A stretch of DNA of 64,000 bases from Vibrio sp. 10N.286.49.B3 (GTDB lineage Bacteria > Pseudomonadota > Gammaproteobacteria > Enterobacterales > Vibrionaceae): assembly GCF_002873395.1 (NCBI RefSeq), contig NZ_MCUV01000004.1, positions 153,826 through 217,825 of the forward strand. The letters are read 5' to 3'. Below are positions 18,604-27,270 of the stretch, piece after piece. The notes beneath the pieces were generated by a model. The model ran no database searches, had not been told where the DNA came from, and worked only from the letters and a program-made list of their open reading frames with translations. Numbering within the stretch: position 1 is the stretch's first letter; each line of letters begins with the position of its first letter. The translations under genes and the position numbers were made by a program.

Positions 18604-19512
18604 ATGATAAATGAACGTCGAGCGCTCATTCTTGGCTTAACGGCTGTGCTATTGTGGTCAACCGTCGCGACCGCTTTTAAGCTGACTTTGGCAGAGTTTA
18701 CCCCGATACAAATGCTGACCATGGCGAGTGTCGTTTCTGCGATTGCTCTTCTCACGATTTGTACGCTGCAAGGTAAAATCGGTTTAATTAGCCAGACGTT
18801 TACTGCTAATCCTTTTTACTACCTGTTGCTTGGCTTGGTTAACCCACTGGCGTATTACTTACTGCTCTTTAAGGCTTATGAACTGCTGCCCGCCTCGCAA
18901 GCTCAACCGATCAATTACAGCTGGGCGATCACGTTAACTTTAATGGCGGCGGTATTTTTAGGGCAGAAGATCCGCAAGCAAGATTGGGCAGCGTGCGTAT
19001 TGGGCTACTTTGGCGTGATTGTCATTGCGACCAAGGGTGATGTGCTGGCGTTGGAGTTTGATAGTCCATTAGGGGTGGGATTGGCGCTGCTGTCTACTTT
19101 ACTTTGGGCAGGCTATTGGATTTTAAATGCCAAAAATAAGGCAGATCCTGTGGTGGGCGTTCTGCTTGGTTTCTTAGTCGCGATTCCTTTTGCCTTTGCT
19201 TTGAGTTTCTATGAAGGCGCAAGTTGGCAGCACATTTCTCTACAAGGTTGGGCTGCGGTGACTTATGTGGGCTTGTTTGAAATGGGCATCACTTTTGTGG
19301 TGTGGATTAGCGCGTTAAAGCTGACGGAAAATACGGCGCGTATCAGCAATTTAATTTTCGCTTCTCCGTTTATTTCGCTGTTACTACTCGCCTATGTGAT
19401 CGGTGAAACCATCCATCCTTCGACCTTGGTGGGCTTAGTGTTGATTATGATTGGACTGGCTATTCAGCAGTTAAAATTAGAAAACGAGAACACTAAACAA
19501 ACAACACTATGA
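18604..19512 (+). CDS. EamA-family (DMT) inner-membrane transporter
   Basis: 302 residues with about ten predicted membrane helices in two EamA repeats (about 9-140 and 155-290), the drug/metabolite transporter fold. Substrate unknown; members export amino acids, metabolites or drugs. Divergent from rmuC with a 104-bp shared promoter region and followed by the unassigned envelope cassette after a 166-bp gap. Confidence 0.85.
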   Translation: MINERRALILGLTAVLLWSTVATAFKLTLAEFTPIQMLTMASVVSAIALLTICTLQGKIGLISQTFTANPFYYLLLGLVNPLAYYLLLFKAYELLPASQAQPINYSWAITLTLMAAVFLGQKIRKQDWAACVLGYFGVIVIATKGDVLALEFDSPLGVGLALLSTLLWAGYWILNAKNKADPVVGVLLGFLVAIPFAFALSFYEGASWQHISLQGWAAVTYVGLFEMGITFVVWISALKLTENTARISNLIFASPFISLLLLAYVIGETIHPSTLVGLVLIMIGLAIQQLKLENENTKQTTL

Positions 19513-19678
19513 AAGATAACGAAATAAACGACCAACAGTTACATTGATCACAATAATAAACATTAGTACATAAAACGCTCGACAAGCCAGTCACTCAAAA
19601 GTAAACATACTTCATGCGGTATGAATACTCATGCCCATGGTTATTATTTTTGTCTATTGCGCTTTCAAGGAGGAAACG

Positions 19679-19957
19679 TTGAAGCAATCAGTCGCTCTTT
19701 TATTAATGCTGGGGCTCTTTGGTTGTGGTGAGGATAGTTCTACTCCCCCAACTACCGAGTTGCCAGAAGAGGGGCTAGTTACCCCTGTCGATTTAGTTGA
19801 CTCAGCCATATCTAAAGATGGCTACTCAATAATTGAAATTAAACCTGAAGCAGAATTAGAGTTGGTAACGACCGAAGATTTCGTACTCACTCAATCAACA
19901 GATACTGAAGACTCAATGAAGCTTGTCGTTAGCGGACAGCTTACGATTACAAAATAA
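19679..19957 (+). CDS. Small predicted lipoprotein, TTG start
   Basis: 92 residues from TTG at 19679, chosen because AAGGAGG lies 5 nt upstream and the protein then begins with a proper lipoprotein signal (M-K-Q, hydrophobic core, lipobox LFGC with Cys16). The mature part is acidic (GEDSSTPPTTELPEEG), then a short beta-rich segment ending LVVSGQLTITK. A longer frame from 19631 lacks a ribosome binding site. I recognise no family. It ends 14 nt before the next secreted protein, so the two form an operon; a chaperone or anchor role for that partner is conceivable but unsupported. Confidence 0.7.
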   Translation: MKQSVALLLMLGLFGCGEDSSTPPTTELPEEGLVTPVDLVDSAISKDGYSIIEIKPEAELELVTTEDFVLTQSTDTEDSMKLVVSGQLTITK

Positions 19958-19971
19958 AAGGATTTAGCACC

Positions 19972-20922
19972 ATGAAGATGACACCTATTGCCTCACTACT
20001 TTTCTTATTAAGCGCTTCTACAACGGCTGCCGATCATGCTGTTCTTAATGTTGAAGGCGAGATTCAAATCAATGGAAAAACCGTAATTGATCACAATGGT
20101 AATGTACTTGCCAGTGATACTGATACGATCAAGCTAAGTGATTATAGTGCAGCAAATGGTATCTACACTTACCAATCAAAGGGAAGCATAGAGCAAAGTG
20201 ATCCAAACAATTACATCAATGTCTCAACTACCTGTAATAACGTAGATACCATTGAGACTAACAGTTCGAAATATGACTCTGAATGTACTTCTGATGAGTT
20301 TGAGGTGTATGGTTACTGGGATGAAGATGGCACTTATGTTAGTGGTACTTTTATGACTGTCATGGGATCAAGCTACTTCGGCACATCAACCTATGAAGGT
20401 GACCTTACGCATTTCAGCTATGAGTTCAGTAACTGGCAAACTGTTGACGGTAAAACCATTACTGACAGCTTCTCTGGGTCGTCCACTGAAAAAGTAACCG
20501 TGATTAGCCCGTACCCTGAGTATGTCAGTTTAGGTAACGGGGCGAGTAAAATGCTGCGTTTTGAGATCATCAACTCTAGCTGGGAAGATGAAATCGGCGA
20601 TAGCTATTTATTTTCTGAAAAGTCGGAATACTTCAATCACGTTGATGAGTACACCAATAACCTAGGTAATACTTTCTCCAATTGTGTGTCGACAATACGT
20701 TCACGATACTATGGTCAATATGCGAACTACTATAGCAACTCTGGTCCTAGTATTTCCACTGGTGTTCGCTGCCAAGGGAGTGGATTCATCAATGAAAATG
20801 AAATTAGCTACACGCCACTCGCTTCAACTGAATCACGTTCTACTAGCACTATTGAAGTACCAATGGCGCTCTTAAAGGCAAAGGTTCAAGCTGCAGCCCA
20901 AAGAGCAACGCTAAAAAACTAA
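19972..20922 (+). CDS. Secreted protein of unknown family
   Basis: 316 residues with a Sec signal peptide (cleavage near residue 20, after TTAA). The mature N terminus has VEGEIQINGKTVIDHNGNV, a short motif I associate with marine bacterial surface proteins, followed by a long Ser/Thr/Tyr/Asn-rich beta-type region and four cysteines (two near residues 88-104, two near 238-268) that could make two disulfides in the periplasm or outside. The C terminus is a Lys/Ala-rich amphipathic stretch. AAAGGA precedes the ATG by 9 nt. No catalytic motif seen. Operon partner of the preceding lipoprotein. Confidence 0.7.
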   Translation: MKMTPIASLLFLLSASTTAADHAVLNVEGEIQINGKTVIDHNGNVLASDTDTIKLSDYSAANGIYTYQSKGSIEQSDPNNYINVSTTCNNVDTIETNSSKYDSECTSDEFEVYGYWDEDGTYVSGTFMTVMGSSYFGTSTYEGDLTHFSYEFSNWQTVDGKTITDSFSGSSTEKVTVISPYPEYVSLGNGASKMLRFEIINSSWEDEIGDSYLFSEKSEYFNHVDEYTNNLGNTFSNCVSTIRSRYYGQYANYYSNSGPSISTGVRCQGSGFINENEISYTPLASTESRSTSTIEVPMALLKAKVQAAAQRATLKN

Positions 20923-21048
20923 TCCCACTTAAGGGTTAAATACATAAGTAGATTAAGCAATTAAACCGCTAATCTACTCATGATGCTTTACCTAATAGCA
21001 GTTAAAATTAAAGCGTAATAATTAACCGTATAACTGTCTTTTTATTTA

Positions 21049-21092
21049 GGCTTTCTTTATATTAATGCGATAAATATCATCTAAAGAAAGCC
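21049..21092 (+). promoter_or_regulatory. Inverted repeat in the beta-helix lipoprotein leader
   Basis: GGCTTTCTTTA (21049-21059) and TAAAGAAAGCC (21082-21092) are perfect 11-bp inverse copies 22 nt apart. The right arm lies 10-20 nt before the ATG at 21103, where the purine-rich ribosome binding site should be, so an mRNA hairpin would sequester it. A protein operator is the alternative. Confidence 0.6.
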
Positions 21093-21102
21093 CATTTTAC
21101 TT

Positions 21103-23082
21103 ATGAATATTCGTGCTGCCATCAGCTTTGCTCTATTATCCCCTTTGCTGCTTACTTCCTGTAAACACAGTGACAACTCTCATGAAATTCCTGCGCCTGT
21201 CGATGATACTCCGATTTATAGCACTCAATACACACCGCTTTATCAACGCTATTTAGAGGGTGAAGCGCTCGAGGGCGATTTTTTACTTAATGACTGGTCG
21301 AAGGTGGGGTACGGAACCGACAATAAAATCCCCACGGTTACTGGACCTGTATTTCATGTCGCTGACTATGGCGCTTTTCCGGATGATGGCATCGATGACC
21401 TTGAGGGTATTCAAGCGACCATTAATGCGGCGATGGCAGCTGGCGGTGGCGTGGTGCAACTGGCTTCTGGTCTTTATGAGTTAAATATCGATCACGATGA
21501 CCGTTCATTTCAACACAGTGATGCATTGTGGGCGACAGGTCCTGGCATTGTCATTCGCGGCGCTGGCTCTGGGATTGATAACGCAGCAGCAACCACGATT
21601 AAGCAGTGGAAAAAAGTCGATAAAGGCAGTGAGGCAGACCAAGCGGTTCGCACCGATCACACCATCAACTTTGGCTCAACCGATAATATGTCTTCAAGCC
21701 GTGCGAACGATATCACTCAAGCCATCGCACCCGGTGAGACCTTGGTGCATTTCAATGTTAAAGACCCAATCAATGTGGGTGATGACGTCCATATTACGAT
21801 GCTAAGTTGGGCTCCACCTTACGATGCAAACAACCCTGATAATCCAAATTTGATGTTGGAAGTGCTTTACCCTCTTTATAAGGACGGTGAAGATGAATAT
21901 GACTCTTATAACGTCGGCTTCCCTTATGCCCCTTTCCGTTTTCATGCAAAAGTCATTGCCATGCATGCCGATGGTATTGCTGAACTTGATCGCCCAGTGC
22001 CTCAAGCGATTAAACTCGAGTTCTTCCCCAAGTTTTACTCGATAGCCGTTAAGGAAAATGGCACAAGCGAATGTGGTGTCGAGAACTTAAACATTGAGAG
22101 CATTCATGATGGCTCTTATACCGAGGGCTATTATGATACTGGCGGTGTGAGTTTTCATCATGTTACCAACTGCTGGGTAAAGAATATTGCCATCAACAAT
22201 ACGATTATGGATATCAGCATTCACAGTTCTCTGTATGTCACTCTAGAGGATGTCGATATTCATGGTGAATTTGGTCATCATGGTATTGGTTTCTATGGGA
22301 CATCGAATTCTTACGTGAATAATTTTAATTATTATGGCAGCAGAAACCATATGATCACCTTTAATGCCAATGCGTCATTTAATGTGGTGCGTAATGTCAT
22401 CAACCATACTGAAGACGGTGGCGCAATTGATTTTCACAGTGGTTATTCGAAGTTTAACTTGATGGAAAATATTCAAAATACCTCGATTGCTAGCTCTGGT
22501 GCTAAAAGTAACAACTCCTCTTCAGGTCAATACAACCTGTTGTGGAATGCGACCAAAAAGCGTAATAACAACCCGAAAAATGCCGATGGGTTATTCCAAT
22601 ACTGTTGGTACACCAGCATGGCTTACTATGGAGAGTTTAGATACGATCCTGAAGGTCCTCACAACTACTGCTATCGTCGTCACCCGCGTATGCTTTATGT
22701 TGGACTGACCCACGTTTTGCCTGATACCGATGTGACGATCAATAAAAAGAGTGATGACATGATCGATGAGTGGCGCTATATCGAGGGGATCAATAACCCG
22801 AATGTCTACCCTCGCTCTATTTACGCTGCGCAACTTGAAGGGGAAAGAACGCAATACCCACTCCTTAAAGGGGTTGCGAATACAACGGTTGCCATTGACG
22901 AGACGTTTGATCCGATGCACGGCGTGATTGCCTACAACGCTGGTGACGGTGACTTAACCTCTAAGGTGATCATTACTGGTGAAGTCGATACTTCTTTTGC
23001 GAACCAAGCGCATCTGATTTATCAAGTCACCGACTCATTTGGTTTAACCACCAGCATGAATCGCTATGTGACTGTCAAATAG
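21103..23082 (+). CDS. Lipoprotein with right-handed beta-helix (pectate-lyase-like) domain
   Basis: 659 residues. Lipoprotein signal with Cys20 (LLLTSC). Residues about 80-130 match the pectate-lyase-3/GH28-type N-terminal motif (VADYGAFPDDGIDDLEGIQATINAA...GGGVVQLASGLYEL), then repeated beta-helix coils rich in Asn and Ile/Val to about residue 480. The last 60 residues (DGDLTSKVIITGEVD...YQVTDSFGL) look like a DUF5011-type Ig-like domain. This architecture is typical of polysaccharide lyases and hydrolases on the cell surface, but no specific catalytic family can be assigned. No sugar transporter lies beside it. Single-gene unit 180 bp after the secreted protein. Confidence 0.75.
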   Translation: MNIRAAISFALLSPLLLTSCKHSDNSHEIPAPVDDTPIYSTQYTPLYQRYLEGEALEGDFLLNDWSKVGYGTDNKIPTVTGPVFHVADYGAFPDDGIDDLEGIQATINAAMAAGGGVVQLASGLYELNIDHDDRSFQHSDALWATGPGIVIRGAGSGIDNAAATTIKQWKKVDKGSEADQAVRTDHTINFGSTDNMSSSRANDITQAIAPGETLVHFNVKDPINVGDDVHITMLSWAPPYDANNPDNPNLMLEVLYPLYKDGEDEYDSYNVGFPYAPFRFHAKVIAMHADGIAELDRPVPQAIKLEFFPKFYSIAVKENGTSECGVENLNIESIHDGSYTEGYYDTGGVSFHHVTNCWVKNIAINNTIMDISIHSSLYVTLEDVDIHGEFGHHGIGFYGTSNSYVNNFNYYGSRNHMITFNANASFNVVRNVINHTEDGGAIDFHSGYSKFNLMENIQNTSIASSGAKSNNSSSGQYNLLWNATKKRNNNPKNADGLFQYCWYTSMAYYGEFRYDPEGPHNYCYRRHPRMLYVGLTHVLPDTDVTINKKSDDMIDEWRYIEGINNPNVYPRSIYAAQLEGERTQYPLLKGVANTTVAIDETFDPMHGVIAYNAGDGDLTSKVIITGEVDTSFANQAHLIYQVTDSFGLTTSMNRYVTVK

Positions 23083-23136
23083 CTAGGTGATAGAGAAGTA
23101 GCTAGGTGATGGATAAAAGCTAGGTCGCAGTGAAAC
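23082..23136. repeat. Three imperfect ~19-bp tandem repeats
   Basis: AGCTAGGTGATAGAGAAGT, AGCTAGGTGATGGATAAA and AGCTAGGTCGCAGTGAAAC follow one another immediately after the stop codon. Possibly a small slippage expansion; no function inferred. Confidence 0.6.
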
Positions 23137-23161
23137 ACTAAGTCGACAAATATAACCTCAT

Positions 23162-23198
23162 TAAAAAGCCGAACGCATCATCGTTCGGCTTTTTTTGT
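23162..23198. terminator. Bidirectional terminator
   Basis: Perfect 11-bp stem AAAGCCGAACG/CGTTCGGCTTT, loop of 6, with A-run and T-run on the two sides, between convergent genes. Confidence 0.92.
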
Positions 23199-23267
23199 TT
23201 TGGCTCATCTCATTGGGTTAAGTTGTTATTCCAACTCACTTACCCCAACTAAATGGTCGCAATTAAC

Positions 23268-24455
23268 TTAAACCCACTGACCTGCTACGAAGCCAGAACT
23301 CCAGCACCATTGGAAATTATAACCGCCTAACCAACCCGTTACGTCCATCACTTCACCGATAAAGAATAAGCCTTTGTGCTGCTTACACTCCATAGTTTTT
23401 GATGAAATCATATCAGTATCCAAACCACCTAACGTCACTTCGGCGGTGCGATAGCCTTCCGTGCCATTGGGTGCGATCTGCCAGTTTTCTAAATGCTCAA
23501 CAATCGCGGTCAATTGCTTTTCATTGAACTGTTTTAGCGGCTTGTCTTCGATCTCTTTACGCTTAATTAATACTTCCACTAAACGCTTTGGTAGAGCTTT
23601 GGCTAATGTATTTTTTAAACTTTGATTTGGGTTTGATTCACGTGCGCTAGTTAGCAGCTCCGCGACATCACAATCAGGAACAAGGTTAATGGTTACCTTC
23701 TGACCTGGCTGCCAGAATGAAGAAATTTGCAAGACAGCAGGACCCGATAAACCACGGTGGGTAAACAGTAATGCTTCTTTAAATAGAGTGCCATCTTGCG
23801 CGGTAATTTCAGCTGGAATGGCAATACCCGAAAGCTCGGCAAAGTCTTCTTTATCTTGTTTATGCAGCGTAAATGGCACTAAACCTGCGGTTGTTTGGAT
23901 AACGGGCAATGCAAACTGCTCGGCAATTTTATAACCAAATGGCGTTGCACCCAGCTTAGGCATGGATAAACCACCCGTCGCGACAACCAAAGAATCACAG
24001 CTTAAAGCACCTTGACTCGTTTGCAGCGTATAGCCTGATTCCGTGCGCTCTATCGCTGATGTTTCACATTGGTATTTAAAATCAACATTACCAAAGTGAC
24101 ACTCTTTAAGTAGCATCGCCACGATTTCTTTTGCTGAATCGACACAGAACAGTTGACCATGATCGCGCTCTTCAAACTCAATGCCATACTTGCTAACTAG
24201 CGAGATAAAATCCCAATTGGTGTATTGAGATAATGCCGATTTAACAAAGTGTGGGTTTTCACATAAGTAGTTATTGGCACTGACATCGTAGTTAGTGAAG
24301 TTACAACGACCGCCTCCAGAGATTAAAATTTTACGTCCCGGTTTTTTTGCATTGTCGATCACCAAAACACGGCGTCCACGCTTGCCTGCCTCTGCTGCAC
24401 ACATTAATCCTGCTGCGCCCGCACCGATGATAATGACGTCAAATTTATCGCTCAT
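23268..24455 (-). CDS. FAD-dependent oxidoreductase, HI0933/BaiN (YhiN) family
   Basis: 395 residues from ATG 24455 (AGGG 6 nt upstream). N-terminal dinucleotide-binding motif VIIIGAGAAGLMCA with the GGGRCNFTN motif of the HI0933 family, GLSMPKLGATPFGYKIA, and a C-terminal FAD-binding segment (GEVMDVTGWLGGYNFQWCWSSG). The physiological substrate is unknown. An upstream in-frame ATG at 24491 falls inside the uspB terminator, which supports the shorter start. The grouping yhiN-uspB-uspA-prlC-rsmJ-gor echoes one region of the Escherichia chromosome. Confidence 0.9.
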   Translation of the reverse strand: MSDKFDVIIIGAGAAGLMCAAEAGKRGRRVLVIDNAKKPGRKILISGGGRCNFTNYDVSANNYLCENPHFVKSALSQYTNWDFISLVSKYGIEFEERDHGQLFCVDSAKEIVAMLLKECHFGNVDFKYQCETSAIERTESGYTLQTSQGALSCDSLVVATGGLSMPKLGATPFGYKIAEQFALPVIQTTAGLVPFTLHKQDKEDFAELSGIAIPAEITAQDGTLFKEALLFTHRGLSGPAVLQISSFWQPGQKVTINLVPDCDVAELLTSARESNPNQSLKNTLAKALPKRLVEVLIKRKEIEDKPLKQFNEKQLTAIVEHLENWQIAPNGTEGYRTAEVTLGGLDTDMISSKTMECKQHKGLFFIGEVMDVTGWLGGYNFQWCWSSGFVAGQWV

Positions 24456-24470
24456 AACTACCCTATTTAC

Positions 24471-24506
24471 CAATAAAAAAAGGATGTGCATAAACGCACA
24501 TCCTTG
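24471..24506 (-). terminator. uspB terminator
   Basis: Perfect 10-bp stem AAGGATGTGC/GCACATCCTT followed on the minus strand by TTTTTTTATTGG. Confidence 0.9.
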
Positions 24507-24583
24507 CTAATTTGATGGCTATTTTACCACCGGTCTGGCTTTTAACCAATCTCTGTCTTTTTAACCCACAATATAAGCGAACA

Positions 24584-24907
24584 CTAAAGCATAAATGCTG
24601 TTAACAGTGTGACACCAAGTAGCATCATCGACAGAATAAATAACCCGCGAACACGATCGCATTTGCTGGTAAATACATCGTCATGATGGTGGTGGTACTC
24701 TCGACTTTTTAAGTAATGAAATAAACGTACCTGCTTACTTACATTACCGTGCGTGGTAAAAAAACCGCCCCCATCGACTTGTTGATATAGTAGTGGGTGC
24801 GCTTCACGCATGATATAAATTAGAGCACGCAATGCTGATAGATAACGAGCTAAATTAACGCAGGTTATTAACATCAAAGTGAATAGCATGGTGTCTGCAC
24901 TGATCAT
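24584..24907 (-). CDS. uspB: Universal stress protein B
   Basis: 107-residue inner-membrane protein with a membrane helix at each end. It matches UspB in length and in the conserved central segments ([41 protein letters not shown]). UspB is a stationary-phase protein linked to ethanol tolerance in Escherichia. There uspA and uspB are direct neighbours; here ferritin lies between them. Confidence 0.92.
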   Translation of the reverse strand: MISADTMLFTLMLITCVNLARYLSALRALIYIMREAHPLLYQQVDGGGFFTTHGNVSKQVRLFHYLKSREYHHHHDDVFTSKCDRVRGLFILSMMLLGVTLLTAFML

Positions 24908-24971
24908 CTTTCCTCCCTACATCTTCTTTGATGCCTAAGAGAAAAGACAATGAGTACGTCTTTTCTCGCGA

Positions 24972-25499
24972 TTAAACCGCAGAGGCATCCATAACAGAAG
25001 ATGAACCTTCTTTTGCCATAACAGCTAGGTCTTTATCGATGAAGAATAGGGCTTTACCGTCTTCACCAACTAAGTCTAGTTTGTCGAGAATTCCTTTAAA
25101 CAACTTCTCTTCCTCATGTTGCTCTGCAACGTACCACTGTAGAAAATTAAAGGTTGAGTAGTCTTGGCTAGTGAAAGCAACATGAGCAAGTTTATTGATT
25201 TGCTGGGTAATCATCTGCTCATGCTGGTAAGTTTCTCGAAATACATCGCCTAAGCTGGCAAAGTCATATCGTGGGGATTCAATTGCGCCAATAATTGGCA
25301 ATGCACCCGTTTCACTTACGTAGGTAAATAGGCGCTGCATATGCTGCATTTCTTCGGTCGCATGGGCGCGTAAAAACTCCGCAGCACCCTCAAAACCTTT
25401 GTCTTCACACCAAGCACTCATTTGTAAGTATAGATTGGATGAGAAAAATTCCAGATTAATTTGCTCATTCAATTTTTCAATCATATTCTCAGATAACAT
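24972..25499 (-). CDS. ftnA: Non-heme ferritin
   Basis: Cytosolic iron-storage protein forming a 24-subunit shell with ferroxidase centres. 175 residues, four-helix bundle; ligands visible as Glu17 (INLEFFSS), Glu50 and His53 (EEMQHMQRL), and the third/fourth helix region [13 protein letters not shown] with the Gln/Glu pair of FtnA-type ferritins. No heme-binding Met as in bacterioferritin. Divergent from uspA. Confidence 0.95.
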   Translation of the reverse strand: MLSENMIEKLNEQINLEFFSSNLYLQMSAWCEDKGFEGAAEFLRAHATEEMQHMQRLFTYVSETGALPIIGAIESPRYDFASLGDVFRETYQHEQMITQQINKLAHVAFTSQDYSTFNFLQWYVAEQHEEEKLFKGILDKLDLVGEDGKALFFIDKDLAVMAKEGSSSVMDASAV

Positions 25500-25651
25500 T
25501 TAACGCTCCCTATCAGGTTTATCTACATTACCCTTACTATAATACTCATTTATTTAACTTTCGCACTCTAAACCGATATGAGATCACGACAACAGCAAAA
25601 AGAATCATAAGCTGCTAATCTAATTGTAGTGAGTTAAAAAGGAGAGCCGCT

Positions 25652-26077
25652 ATGAGTTACCAACATATTCTTGTCGCTATCGATTTATCGGAAGAGAGCA
25701 AAATTCTCGTCGATAAAGCGACATCTTTAGCTAAAGCATTGGATGCGAAAGTCTCTTTTGTTCATATCGATGTTAGCTATGCTGAGCTATACACAGGTCT
25801 GATTGAGATTAATCTCGCTGAAACGCAAAACATTACGATGCAGAACTCCAATGAGCAACTCAAGGAATTAGCCGATTACGCTAGCTATCCGATTCATCAT
25901 ACTTTGGTGGGCAGCGGTGATTTGAGCACGGAGATGTGTGACACGATTAAGGAGTTTAATGTTGATTTAGTGGTATGCGGTCACCATCAAGATTTCTGGA
26001 GCAAACTGCTATCATCGACTCGTACGCTAATGGGATGCTCACCGGTCGATATGCTTGTCGTGCCATTTAAGAAGTAA
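25652..26077 (+). CDS. uspA: Universal stress protein A
   Basis: 141-residue single-domain Usp fold, UspA class. N-terminal YQHILVAIDLSEES, central LVVCGHHQDFWSKLLSSTRTLM and C-terminal VDMLVVPF. Like E. coli UspA it lacks the full GxxGxxxxG ATP-binding loop of the UspFG class. AAGGAG lies 8 nt upstream of the ATG. Monocistronic, with a strong terminator about 57 bp downstream. Confidence 0.95.
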   Translation: MSYQHILVAIDLSEESKILVDKATSLAKALDAKVSFVHIDVSYAELYTGLIEINLAETQNITMQNSNEQLKELADYASYPIHHTLVGSGDLSTEMCDTIKEFNVDLVVCGHHQDFWSKLLSSTRTLMGCSPVDMLVVPFKK

Positions 26078-26133
26078 GCCGATAAGAAATAAGCTGATAA
26101 GAAAAAGCATCGGTCTTATTAAAGCGAATAAAC

Positions 26134-26172
26134 ACAAAGGGCACATCACTCTAGCGATGTGCCCTTTGTTTG
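26134..26172. terminator. Strong terminator after uspA
   Basis: Perfect 13-bp stem CAAAGGGCACATC/GATGTGCCCTTTG with an 8-nt loop and TTTGTTT on the plus strand. Confidence 0.93.
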
Positions 26173-26203
26173 TTTATTTATCTGACCAGTAGCCTGATTA
26201 GCG

Positions 26204-26297
26204 ATATGGGTGTGATGGCGCAGACATTAATGGGCATGGATGCCCATTACTAAGCGAACAGGGATGTCTTGAGCGGTCTGCAGAATCATTGCCATAT
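26204..26297. repeat. Palindromic intergenic repeat, copy 1 (divergent)
   Basis: Core CTAAGCGAACAGGGATGTCT (26250-26269) is shared with the copy at 51970-52072. Internal hairpin AATGGGC/GCCCATT replaces AATAGGC/GCCTATT of the other copy, a compensatory pair change. Outer arms (ATATGG...GCAGAC and GTCTGC...CCATAT) are complementary to each other although different from those of other copies. Confidence 0.65.
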
Positions 26298-26382
26298 TGT
26301 GTTCATGACTCGGCTTAGCTTTCAATGAACTTAACTTATGCCATTTGAAACTTCTTCCGATCGCTATTAACCGATTAACCAA

Positions 26383-27243
26383 TTAACCAATTTTAGTTTT
26401 GACTATTTTTTCATTAATCCACAGTGATAAAACGATGATGCCGCCGCCCAACATTAAGCGTGGGAAATCCACATCACGATTCCAAATCAAGATATTAATC
26501 AATAAGCCAGCCGGAACCAGTAAGTTATTCATCACTGCCAATGCGCCGGCATTTACCACACACGCCCCTTTATTCCATAAGAAATAACCTAACCCCGAAG
26601 CAATAACGCCAAGGTAGACTAAAATGCCCCACTGGAACGCTGTCGTTGGCAGTTTACTCATATCCCCTAATAGCGCACAGGCAACACTGGCTACGCAGAG
26701 AGCGCCAAGGTAGAAGTAACCAAAAATCGTATGCTGAGGAAGTTCGACAGGGCTTTTTTCCATCACATATTTATAGCCCACTTGTCCCATGGCAAAGCAG
26801 AGGTTCGCACCTTGAACGACAAAAAATCCGATGATGAAATCTTCATTAATATGCGAGAACTTAATCACCACCGCGCCCAATACAGCAACGATAGCGGTCA
26901 CAAGATACCAAGGTGAAAAACGCCCTTTAAGTAGATCGTAAAACAAAGTGACGTACAACGGCGTAAAGACGGTGAAGAGTAAAACTTCAGGTACAGAAAG
27001 CAGCAAGAATGATTGATAGTAAAAACAATACATTAAACCAAGTTGCACGCCACCTATCGCCATAAGCTTTGCAATCAAAGACTTCGGAATATTCCGGAAT
27101 GTTAAAAATGGCAAAAAGGCGAGACTAGCCAGCGCGACACGCATCCATACCGAAAACCATGCATCCACATGCCCTGCCAGATACTCGCCAATTAAACTGA
27201 ATGAGAACGCCCACAATAAGGTGACGCCATAAAGGTAATTCAT
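26383..27243 (-). CDS. EamA-family (DMT) transporter, carboxylate/amine type
   Basis: 286 residues, ten predicted membrane helices in two EamA halves. Conserved segments include WAFSFSLIGEYLAGHVDAWFSVW near the start, EVLLFTVFTPLYVTL, and FLWNKGA...NNLLVPAGLLIN. This resembles the carboxylate/amino acid/amine exporter subgroup. Unrelated in detail to the transporter at 18604-19512. 27 bp after rsmJ on the same strand, so possibly cotranscribed. Confidence 0.85.
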   Translation of the reverse strand: MNYLYGVTLLWAFSFSLIGEYLAGHVDAWFSVWMRVALASLAFLPFLTFRNIPKSLIAKLMAIGGVQLGLMYCFYYQSFLLLSVPEVLLFTVFTPLYVTLFYDLLKGRFSPWYLVTAIVAVLGAVVIKFSHINEDFIIGFFVVQGANLCFAMGQVGYKYVMEKSPVELPQHTIFGYFYLGALCVASVACALLGDMSKLPTTAFQWGILVYLGVIASGLGYFLWNKGACVVNAGALAVMNNLLVPAGLLINILIWNRDVDFPRLMLGGGIIVLSLWINEKIVKTKIG

Positions 27244-27270
27244 ATTCTATTTGCTCCATCAAAAAGAAAG

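Larger units (their letters stand above)
26078..26382. other. Intergenic region uspA / DMT transporter
   Basis: 305 bp holding the uspA terminator and a divergent copy of the palindromic repeat (26204-26297). The right end has four runs of ATTAACC-like heptamers near the stop codon of the minus-strand transporter. Confidence 0.6.

Noticed and set aside
26360..26395. Four ATTAACC-like heptamers at the end of the DMT transporter gene
   Set aside because: Short, partly coding, no symmetry or partner; probably slippage.
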